Source of the DNA: Mesorhizobium sp. CA8
Lineage (GTDB): Bacteria; Pseudomonadota; Alphaproteobacteria; Rhizobiales; Rhizobiaceae
Reading direction: 5' to 3'
Assembly: GCF_020164955.1 (NCBI RefSeq)
Contig: NZ_JAIUHG010000014.1
Location: 105,293 to 169,292, forward strand
Length of the DNA: 64,000 bases
Under the pieces are notes generated by a model. It was not told the origin of the DNA and ran no database searches. It was given only the letters and a program-made list of their open reading frames with translations. Positions 57,813-64,000 of this stretch are shown here, one piece after another (the stretch's first letter is position 1; each line of letters starts with the position of its first letter). A program made the translations under genes and the position numbers.

Positions 57813-57890
57813 CGTGAAGCATCGCTTCACGGGCTATCTTCGTGCGTGCCACCCAATGACACGCACGAAGGCATAAAGCGCAAAGGCGCT
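57813..57890 (+). promoter_or_regulatory. Three consecutive hairpins in the deoC leader
   Basis: Stem 1 is CGTGAAGC (57813-57820) with complement 57824-57831, loop of 3. Stem 2 is CTTCGTGCGTG (57838-57848) with complement 57860-57870, perfect 11 bp, loop of 11. Stem 3 is AGCGC (57877-57881) with GCGCT (57886-57890), immediately before the ATG at 57893. The arrangement could be an operator series or a structured mRNA leader. Confidence 0.45.
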
Positions 57891-57892
57891 GA

Positions 57893-58960
57893 ATGAAAGG
57901 GCAGGAGATGAGCACGATCCGCGAGGCCGGCGCAGGCGCAGGCGCGTCCAAGGTGATGCCGCTGCCGGCGCGCGCCGCCGCCAACACGCCAGTGCCGCTG
58001 GAACATGGCATTGCCCGCAACCCCGGCATGAAGCTCGATCTCGGCTTCCTGGAATCGGTGCGCAGCGTCAACCGTTCGGCGCTGGAGCGCCGCGTCGCGA
58101 CGCTGACCAAGCGCCGCTCGATCAAGGCCGACAACCAGGCCGCCTGGCTCCTGCGCGCCATTGCCTGCATGGATCTCACCACGCTGAACTCCAACGATAC
58201 CGACGAGCGCGTGCGCCGGCTTTGCGCCAAGGCGATCAACCCGCTGCGCCGCGATATCATCGAGGGCCTCGGCATATCAGGCGAAACCATCCGCCCGGCG
58301 GCGGTCTGCGTCTATCATCCTTTCGTGGCCACGGCAGTCGACGCCGTGCGCGGCACCGGCATCCATGTCGCCGCCGTCTCGACCGCCTTCCCGCATGGCC
58401 TTGCGCCGCTCTCGACGCGCCTGCAGGAGATCGAGGCTTCGGTGAAGGACGGCGCCGACGAGATCGACGTCGTCATTCCGCGCGGCCTGGTCTATGGCGC
58501 CAAATGGCGCGAGCTGTTCAACGAGATCGTCGCGATGCGCGCGGCCTGCGGCGATGCGCATCTCAAGGTCATCCTCGGCACCGGCGATCTCGCCACTTTG
58601 CGCAACGTCATGCTCGCCTCGATGGTGGCGATGATGGCGGGCGCCGATTTCATAAAAACCTCGACCGGCAAGGAAAGCGTCAACGCCACACTTCCCGTCG
58701 GCCTTGCCATGGTGCGCGCCATCCGCGCCTATTTCGAGGAGACCGGCTATCTCATCGGCTTCAAGCCGGCCGGCGGCATTTCCACCGCCAAGGTTTCCCT
58801 CGATTGGCTGGTGCTGATGAAGGAAGAGCTCGGCCGTCCCTGGCTCGAGCCGGACCTGTTCCGCTTCGGCGCGTCCAGCCTGCTCACCGACATCGAACGC
58901 CAGCTCGAACATCATTTGACCGGCCACTATTCGGCCAACCACCGCCACGCGATGGCGTGA
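57893..58960 (+). CDS. deoC: Deoxyribose-phosphate aldolase
   Basis: DeoC cleaves 2-deoxyribose-5-phosphate to acetaldehyde and glyceraldehyde-3-phosphate through a lysine Schiff base. The 355-residue product is the long form: an N-terminal extension of about 100 residues precedes the aldolase barrel. Visible are AAVCVYHPFVATAVDAV, DEIDVVIPRG, HLKVILGTGDL, and the catalytic lysine in ADFIKTSTGKESVNATL, with GFKPAGGIST after it. Two ATGs, 57893 and 57908, are possible starts (AGGAG precedes the second very closely). An aldehyde dehydrogenase follows after a mosaic repeat. Confidence 0.93.
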   Translation: MKGQEMSTIREAGAGAGASKVMPLPARAAANTPVPLEHGIARNPGMKLDLGFLESVRSVNRSALERRVATLTKRRSIKADNQAAWLLRAIACMDLTTLNSNDTDERVRRLCAKAINPLRRDIIEGLGISGETIRPAAVCVYHPFVATAVDAVRGTGIHVAAVSTAFPHGLAPLSTRLQEIEASVKDGADEIDVVIPRGLVYGAKWRELFNEIVAMRAACGDAHLKVILGTGDLATLRNVMLASMVAMMAGADFIKTSTGKESVNATLPVGLAMVRAIRAYFEETGYLIGFKPAGGISTAKVSLDWLVLMKEELGRPWLEPDLFRFGASSLLTDIERQLEHHLTGHYSANHRHAMA

Positions 58961-58966
58961 GCTTCC

Positions 58967-59111
58967 ACCCTCCCCCTTGTGGGGAGGGTCGCCGCGCAGC
59001 GGCGGGGTGGGGTCGTAAAAACCAGATCAGCCAGTCCAATGAACGAAACCATCAGCCATTTACCCCCACCCCGATCGGCTCTGCCGATCGACCCTCCCCA
59101 CAAGGGAGGGT
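58967..59111. repeat. Class C mosaic repeat between deoC and the aldehyde dehydrogenase gene
   Basis: A 145-bp palindromic element: ACCCTCCCCCTTGTGGGGAG at the left end and CCCTCCCCACAAGGGAGGGT at the right, with the centre containing GATCGGCTCTGCCGATC. It is the same class as 42729-42825. It separates two same-strand genes by 165 bp. Confidence 0.75.
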
Positions 59112-59125
59112 AAAAGAGGCATCCC

Positions 59126-61501
59126 ATGAACATCCTCGAACGCTATCATGCCATGGAATACGGCCCGGCGCCGGAAGCTCGTAACGAGGCCGACGCCTGG
59201 CTCGCCGCACGCGATTTCTCCAAGGCCCTTTTCATCGACGGCGCCTGGAAAGCGGCGGCCAGAGGCACGACTTTCGAGACCAGCGAACCCTCCTCCGGCA
59301 AGCTGCTTGCCAAGGTCTCGGATGCGGCCGCCGCCGATATCGACGTAGCGGTTGCCGCGGCCGCCAAGGCGCTGCCGAAATGGTCGGCGTCTTCCGGCTA
59401 CGCCAGAGCAAAAGTGCTCTATGCCATCGGCCGCGCCATGCAGCGCCACCAGCGCCTGTTCGCGGTGCTGGAATCGATCGACAACGGCAAGCCGATCCGC
59501 GAGAGCCGTGACATCGACGTGCCGCTGGCGATCCGCCACTTCATCCATCATGCCGGCTGGGCACAGGCGCTGGACAAGGATTTTCCCGACCACAAGCCGG
59601 TCGGCGTCGTCGGCCAGGTCATCCCGTGGAATTTTCCGCTGCTGATGCTGGCCTGGAAGATCGCGCCGGCTTTGGCCGCCGGCTGCACGGTGGTGCTGAA
59701 GCCGGCCGAATTCACGCCGCTCACCGCCATATTGTTCGCCGAGATCTGCGAGCGGGCCGGCGTGCCGAAAGGCGTCGTCAATATCGTCCAGGGCGGACCG
59801 GAGGCGGGTGCGGCCATCGTCAATCATCCCGGGGTCCAGAAGATCGCCTTCACCGGGTCGTCGGAAGTCGGCAAGATCATCCGCAAGGCCACCGCCGGGT
59901 CGGGCAAGAAGCTTTCACTGGAGCTCGGCGGCAAGTCGGCCTTCGTCGTCTTCGAGGATGCCGACCTCGACAGCGCCGTCGAGGGTCTGGTCGACGGCAT
60001 CTGGTTCAACCAGGGCCAGGTCTGCTGCGCCGGCTCGCGTCTCCTGGTGCAGGAAGGCGTTGCGGAAGCCTTGATCGCCAAGATCAAGGTCAGGATGAGC
60101 CGGCTGCGCGTCGGCAGCCCGCTCGACAAGAATACCGATATCGGCCCGCTTGTCGACCGCACCCAGCTCGACCGCGTCAAGGGTCTCATTGCCGAGGGCG
60201 CGAAACAGGGCGCCGTCTGCTGGCAGCCGGACGCCGCTTTGCCGTCCTCCGGCTATTATCACCTGCCGACGCTGGCGACGGGTGTTTCGCCGGCTAATAT
60301 CCTGGCGCAGGAAGAGGTGTTCGGGCCGGTGCTGGCGACGATGAGCTTCCGCAACACCGAAGAAGCGATCGAGCTTGCCAACAACACGCGCTACGGCCTG
60401 GCTGCTTCGGTGTGGAGCGAGAACATCAATCTGGCCCTGCATGTCGCGCCGCAATTGAAGGCGGGCGTGGTGTGGGTCAACGGCACCAACATGTTCGACG
60501 CCGCCTGCGGCTTTGGCGGCTATCGCGAAAGCGGTTTTGGCCGCGAGGGCGGCCGCGAGGGCATGTTCGAGTATCTGGCGGTGAAGCTGCCGATTGGCCC
60601 GGCCATCAAGCCGGCCGCCGCCGGCTCGGCCCAGCCGGTCGAACAGGCCGACGGCACGGCGATCGACCGCACGGCAAAGCTGTTCATCGGCGGCAAGCAG
60701 GTGCGCCCGGATGGCAACTATTCGCTCGCCGTCGCGACCGCCAAGGGCAAGCTTGCCGGCGAAGTCGGCCTCGGCAACCGCAAGGACATCCGCGATGCCG
60801 TCGCTGCCGCCCGTGGGTGCAAGGCTTGGCCGGAAGCGACCGCCTATAACCGCAGCCAGGTGCTTTATTATTTCGCCGAGAATCTGTCGGGCCGCGCCGA
60901 TGAATTCGCTGCGCGCCTTGTCCAGTTGACCGGCGTGGCGGCGAAGGCCGCGCGCGAAGAGGTTGAGCAGTCGATCGAGCGCTTGTTCCTCTATGCCGGC
61001 CTCACCGACAAGTTCGAGGGCCGCGTCCACCAGCCGCCGGCCCGCGTCGTCACGCTCGCCCTGCACGAGCCGGTTGGCGTCGTCGGCATTGTCGCGCCGG
61101 ACAACCAGCCGCTGCTCAACTTCATTTCGCTGGTCGCGCCGGCGCTTGCCATGGGCAACACCGTCGTCGCCGTCCCTTCGGAGCGTCATCCGCTGCTTGC
61201 GACCGACCTCTATCAGGTGATCGAATATTCCGACTTGCCCCCCGGCGCCATCAACATCGTCACCGGCCGCAGCGCCGAGCTCGCCGGCGTGCTGGCCAAG
61301 CATGACGATGTCGACGGGCTCTGGGTGTTCGCCGATGCCGACATCTGCGCCAAGGCAGAGGCCGACTCCATCGGCAACTTGAAGCGGGTCTGGACCGGCA
61401 ACGGCCGCACGCTCGACTGGACCTCGAGCGAGGCCGCCGGCGAACCGTTCCTGCGCCGCGCCATCGAGGTCAAAAACGTCTGGGTGCCTTACGGCGACTG
61501 A
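59126..61501 (+). CDS. Two-domain aldehyde dehydrogenase, ALDH16-like
   Basis: This 791-residue protein has a full N-terminal ALDH domain: PWNFPLLMLAWKIAPALAAG near residue 170, FTGSSEVGKII near 246, ELGGKSAFVVFEDAD near 266 and catalytic C300 in FNQGQVCCAGSR. A second ALDH-like domain spans about residues 520-790. It retains GVVGIVAPDNQPLLNFISLVAPALA but lacks a GQxC catalytic motif. This layout is that of the ALDH16 family. In this position it may oxidise the acetaldehyde made by DeoC. The TAAAAGAGGCATCCC leader gives only a weak ribosome site. Confidence 0.88.
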   Translation: MNILERYHAMEYGPAPEARNEADAWLAARDFSKALFIDGAWKAAARGTTFETSEPSSGKLLAKVSDAAAADIDVAVAAAAKALPKWSASSGYARAKVLYAIGRAMQRHQRLFAVLESIDNGKPIRESRDIDVPLAIRHFIHHAGWAQALDKDFPDHKPVGVVGQVIPWNFPLLMLAWKIAPALAAGCTVVLKPAEFTPLTAILFAEICERAGVPKGVVNIVQGGPEAGAAIVNHPGVQKIAFTGSSEVGKIIRKATAGSGKKLSLELGGKSAFVVFEDADLDSAVEGLVDGIWFNQGQVCCAGSRLLVQEGVAEALIAKIKVRMSRLRVGSPLDKNTDIGPLVDRTQLDRVKGLIAEGAKQGAVCWQPDAALPSSGYYHLPTLATGVSPANILAQEEVFGPVLATMSFRNTEEAIELANNTRYGLAASVWSENINLALHVAPQLKAGVVWVNGTNMFDAACGFGGYRESGFGREGGREGMFEYLAVKLPIGPAIKPAAAGSAQPVEQADGTAIDRTAKLFIGGKQVRPDGNYSLAVATAKGKLAGEVGLGNRKDIRDAVAAARGCKAWPEATAYNRSQVLYYFAENLSGRADEFAARLVQLTGVAAKAAREEVEQSIERLFLYAGLTDKFEGRVHQPPARVVTLALHEPVGVVGIVAPDNQPLLNFISLVAPALAMGNTVVAVPSERHPLLATDLYQVIEYSDLPPGAINIVTGRSAELAGVLAKHDDVDGLWVFADADICAKAEADSIGNLKRVWTGNGRTLDWTSSEAAGEPFLRRAIEVKNVWVPYGD

Positions 61502-61742
61502 TGCCCTTCGCGCGAGGCGCGCCCGCACCCTCGCGGCAATGATATCCGCGTGCCGGAGCCGTTTGGCTGCTGTCGCGAAGGTGGGCGTTCGGGCTTGACG
61601 CTTGTGCGGGTGTTCTTTAACCAGAAAAAACATCTTTATCTATGGGCAAGAACTTAGGCCGTACGGTGCTGACGGTCTGGCGCATGACGCCCGGACTGGC
61701 CATCGATAGACGCGGACGCACCAGGCAGGTGAGGAGAAAAAC

Positions 61743-62474
61743 ATGGCGGATCTGGCAGGTAAAGTGGTCGTCGTCACCGCGGCGGCGCAAGGCATCGGCC
61801 GGGCGAGCGCGCTGGCCTTCGCCAAGGCGCGCGCGACCGTTCACGCCACCGATATCAACGAGCCGCTGCTGGCCGAGTTGGGCAAGACATCAGGCATCAA
61901 GACCCGGAAGCTCGATGTGCTGAACGACGCGGCCGTCGCTTCTGCCTTCGCCGAGATCGGCCGCGTCGACGTGCTGTTCAACTGCGCCGGCTTCGTCCAT
62001 GGGGGCTCCATCCTCGAGATGAAGGACGAGGATCTCGACTTCGCGCTCAACCTCAACGTCCGTTCGATGATCCGCACCATCCGCGCCGTGCTGCCCGGCA
62101 TGCTGGAGCGCGGCGACGGCTCGATCATCAACATGGCCTCCCTGGCAAGCTCGCAGAAGGGTGTGCCGAACCGCTTCGTCTACGGGCTGACCAAAGCAGC
62201 CGTGGTCGGCCTGACCAAAGCGGTCGCCGCCGATTATGTCGCCAAGGGCATTCGCTGCAACGCCATCTGCCCGGGCACGGTCGAAAGCCCGTCGCTGCAG
62301 GACCGCATGCATGCGCAGGGCGACTATGAGGCAGCGCGCGCCGCCTTCATCGCCCGCCAGCCCATGGGCCGGCTTGGCACGCCGGAGGAGATCGCCGATC
62401 TCGCGGTCTACCTTGCTGGTGCCACCTACACGTCGGGGCAGGCCTACAACATCGACGGCGGCTGGTCGATCTGA
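61743..62474 (+). CDS. SDR oxidoreductase, 2-keto-3-deoxy-L-fuconate dehydrogenase-like
   Basis: This 243-residue short-chain dehydrogenase has a VTAAAQGIGRA cofactor motif near residue 11, the variant shared by 2-keto-3-deoxy-L-fuconate dehydrogenases and the DHRS6 group. VLFNCAGFVHGGS follows, and the catalytic Ser and YGLTKAA tetrad, ending GGWSI. A GTGAGGAG site precedes the ATG. A TTGACG at 61595-61600 may mark a promoter in the 241-bp upstream gap, but the -10 is poor. The adjacent FAH-family gene fits the next step of the L-fuconate pathway. Confidence 0.82.
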   Translation: MADLAGKVVVVTAAAQGIGRASALAFAKARATVHATDINEPLLAELGKTSGIKTRKLDVLNDAAVASAFAEIGRVDVLFNCAGFVHGGSILEMKDEDLDFALNLNVRSMIRTIRAVLPGMLERGDGSIINMASLASSQKGVPNRFVYGLTKAAVVGLTKAVAADYVAKGIRCNAICPGTVESPSLQDRMHAQGDYEAARAAFIARQPMGRLGTPEEIADLAVYLAGATYTSGQAYNIDGGWSI

Positions 62475-62670
62475 GGGATCGGAAAGGGCTTGGCAGGAGA
62501 TCGGGGTCCTGCATCGATCAGTCTGAAAATCCCTTTCGCCGGATCGCCCGATGCGGCGTTCGCGCTTGCCGGGGATCAGATCGATGGCTACGGTCCGCCC
62601 GGCTTTCGCAACGTCCCCAATCGAAACGAATTTTGCAAATGGCTTCAGGCCGCACCTTAGGAGAAGAATG

Positions 62671-63516
62671 ATGAAGTTGTTGCGCTATGGCGAAGCTGGT
62701 AGCGAGAAGCCCGGCCTGCTCGATGCGGATGGGACGATCCGCGACCTTTCGGCTCATGTCGCCGATATCGCCGGCACGACGCTTCATCCGGCCTCGCTGG
62801 AGATGCTCTCAAAACTCGATCCGAAGTCGCTGCCGCTGGTCGCCGGCAAGCCGCGCCTGGGCGCTTGCGTCGCCGGCACCGGCAAGTTCATTTGCATCGG
62901 CCTGAACTATTCCGACCACGCCGCCGAGACCGGCGCCACCGTGCCGCCGGAGCCGATCATCTTCATGAAGGCAAGCTCGGCGATCGTCGGGCCCGATGAC
63001 GACGTGCTGATCCCGCGCGGCTCGGTCAAGACCGACTGGGAAGTCGAGCTCGGCGTGATCATCGGCAAGACGGCCAAATATGTCTCGGAGGACGACGCGC
63101 TGGATTATGTCGCCGGCTATTGCGTCGCGCATGACGTTTCCGAGCGCGCCTTCCAGGCCGAGCGGCAGGGCCAGTGGACCAAGGGCAAGTCCTGCGACAC
63201 CTTCGGCCCGACCGGCCCGTGGCTGGTCACCAAGGACGAGGTCGCCGACCCGCAGAACCTGAAGATGTGGCTGACCGTCAACGGCAAGACCATGCAGAAC
63301 GGCTCGACCAGGACCATGGTCTATGGCGTGAAGTACCTGGTGTCTTATCTCAGCCAGTTCATGTCGCTGCATCCCGGCGACATCATCTCCACCGGCACCC
63401 CGCCCGGCGTCGGCCTCGGCATGAAACCGCCGGTGTTCCTGAAGCCCGGCGACGTCGTGGAGCTCGGCATCGAAGGGCTCGGCCAGCAGAAGCAGACGTT
63501 CAAGGCGGACGAGTAA
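62671..63516 (+). CDS. Fumarylacetoacetate hydrolase family protein (2,4-diketo-3-deoxy-L-fuconate hydrolase-like)
   Basis: This 281-residue FAH-fold enzyme probably cleaves a 2,4-diketo acid. The metal site is visible as KTDWEVELGVIIGK near residue 121 and FICIGLNYSDHAAE near 72; SCDTFGPTGPW and GDIISTGTPPGVGLGMKPP are family signatures. The AGGAG site at 62659-62663 suits the ATG at 62671 (or the adjacent one at 62668). Paired with the SDR upstream, the 2,4-diketo-3-deoxy-L-fuconate (or L-rhamnonate) route is likely. Confidence 0.87.
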   Translation: MKLLRYGEAGSEKPGLLDADGTIRDLSAHVADIAGTTLHPASLEMLSKLDPKSLPLVAGKPRLGACVAGTGKFICIGLNYSDHAAETGATVPPEPIIFMKASSAIVGPDDDVLIPRGSVKTDWEVELGVIIGKTAKYVSEDDALDYVAGYCVAHDVSERAFQAERQGQWTKGKSCDTFGPTGPWLVTKDEVADPQNLKMWLTVNGKTMQNGSTRTMVYGVKYLVSYLSQFMSLHPGDIISTGTPPGVGLGMKPPVFLKPGDVVELGIEGLGQQKQTFKADE

Positions 63517-63523
63517 GCGCAGA

Positions 63524-63703
63524 TTTCCCCTTCTCCCCCTGTGGGAGAAGGTGGCCGCGAAGCGGCCGGATGAGGGGTGTTGCAAGGATCTCCGCGCTGC
63601 AGAATTAAGCGCCCGAGGGCCTTCAATTTTGAGGTCTTACTCCGCTGGAGCACCCCTCATCCGTCTCGGCGCTGCGCGCCGATCCACCTTCTCCCACAAG
63701 GGG
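63524..63703. repeat. Class B mosaic repeat, interrupted on its right side by an insertion sequence
   Basis: The element begins with CCCCTTCTCCCCCTGTGGGAG and GGATGAGGGGTG and ends CACCTTCTCCCACAAGGG. The 44248-44420 copy continues GGGAGAAGGGG at this point. Here the sequence switches to CCTGTTGCGCAGTTAG, so the right arm is cut off near 63703. Confidence 0.65.
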
Positions 63704-64000
63704 CCTGTTGCGCAGTTAGCGAGGACAGGCTCGCGGAGCGATTTGGTCGCGAGGTCTCGCTCCGTTTTGGCTTTTGGGGTGGAATTGAGGGTGGCGGTGT
63801 GGCCTCAGGCCGGATTGCAGGCGCACCTATCCTGTGATGGCGGCCCATCGGCGCATGTTGAAGGCGATCGCAGCCATCGTCACTTGAGCTGCGGCCTTGG
63901 CTAATCCGACATAGCGGATCGTCGTCAGCTTCATGCGGTTCTTGAGCGTGGCGAAGGTGGTCTCCACCGCCGCCCGCCGTCTCGCGATCAGGCGGTTGTA
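63704..64000 (-). mobile_element. IS5-family insertion sequence, partial (runs past the window end)
   Basis: The last roughly 297 bp form the end of an insertion sequence: about 123 bp of non-coding end starting with CCTGTTGCGCAGTTAGCGAG, then the 3' part of a transposase gene on the minus strand. The junction falls within a palindromic repeat. The other end, terminal inverted repeat and target duplication are outside the window. Confidence 0.7.
63827..64000 (-). CDS. IS5-family transposase, C-terminal part
   Basis: The minus-strand reading gives 57 residues before a TAG stop at 63827-63829. It includes ARRRAAVETTFATLKNRMKL and YVGLAKAAAQVTMAAIAFNM, which match the C-terminal end of DDE transposases in the IS5 family (the R-x7-E region preceding the end). 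The N-terminal part is beyond the window. Confidence 0.75.
   Translation of the reverse strand, partial: YNRLIARRRAAVETTFATLKNRMKLTTIRYVGLAKAAAQVTMAAIAFNMRRWAAITG

Noticed and set aside
62475..62660. 61-codon open frame directly following the SDR stop in the same frame
   Set aside because: The peptide looks partly protein-like, but no ATG or ribosome site exists and the SDR has its normal GGWSI end; could be a gene remnant but I cannot support it.

Overview
The window is a high-GC alphaproteobacterial chromosome segment, most likely from Mesorhizobium or a close relative. Four things point there: the interrupted urease cluster, the smoEFGK-smoS-mtlK polyol operon, the abundance of ABC importers, and the short palindromic intergenic mosaic repeats typical of Rhizobiales. 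I see no rRNA, tRNA or CRISPR array.

Layout. 0.15-9.1 kb: urease genes ureD, A, J, B, C, E, F, G, interspersed with a DUF1272 gene, a membrane protein, a glutathione S-transferase and a DUF3995 gene, and interrupted by two opposite-strand exported-protein genes. 9.2-13.1 kb: a class II aldolase, a HAD phosphatase, a SorC-type regulator, a small DUF1127-like gene and a LysR regulator. 13.2-22.1 kb: a polyol operon (binding protein, two permeases, ATPase, sorbitol dehydrogenase, mannitol dehydrogenase, HAD phosphatase, FGGY kinase). 22.2-28.6 kb: a second sugar/polyol ABC operon on the minus strand, with an alcohol dehydrogenase and an AraC regulator. 28.8-34.8 kb: a MATE exporter, a polar amino acid-type ABC system without an ATPase, an agmatinase-family gene and its divergent LysR regulator. 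35-45.1 kb: pncB, a large membrane protein, a branched-chain-type ABC operon, a Na+/H+ antiporter and pncA.

45.4-57.6 kb is the most interesting part. It holds a molybdenum hydroxylase (FAD subunit plus fused FeS/Mo subunit), a 6-hydroxynicotinate reductase homologue, a UPF0280 (ApbE-like) protein, a DUF1185 protein and a MarR regulator. Convergent to these are hydantoinase/oxoprolinase subunits A and B, and divergent from those is ferredoxin-NADP reductase. The pncA/hydroxylase divergon and the hyuA/fpr divergon carry near-identical 14-bp palindromes (45303-45316 and 56590-56603), which suggests one regulon. My inference is a reductive nicotinate or related N-heterocycle degradation pathway.

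57.9-63.5 kb: deoC with a hairpin-rich leader, a two-domain ALDH16-like aldehyde dehydrogenase, and an SDR plus fumarylacetoacetase-family pair of the 2-keto-3-deoxy-L-fuconate type. The window ends in an IS5-family transposase that appears to be inserted into a palindromic repeat.

Regulatory signals read by eye include candidate operators for the SorC, AraC, LysR and MarR regulators, and a stable hairpin between the binding-protein and permease genes of three ABC operons. Several families of palindromic repeats sit between genes, and one of them seems to supply the start codon of a membrane protein gene.
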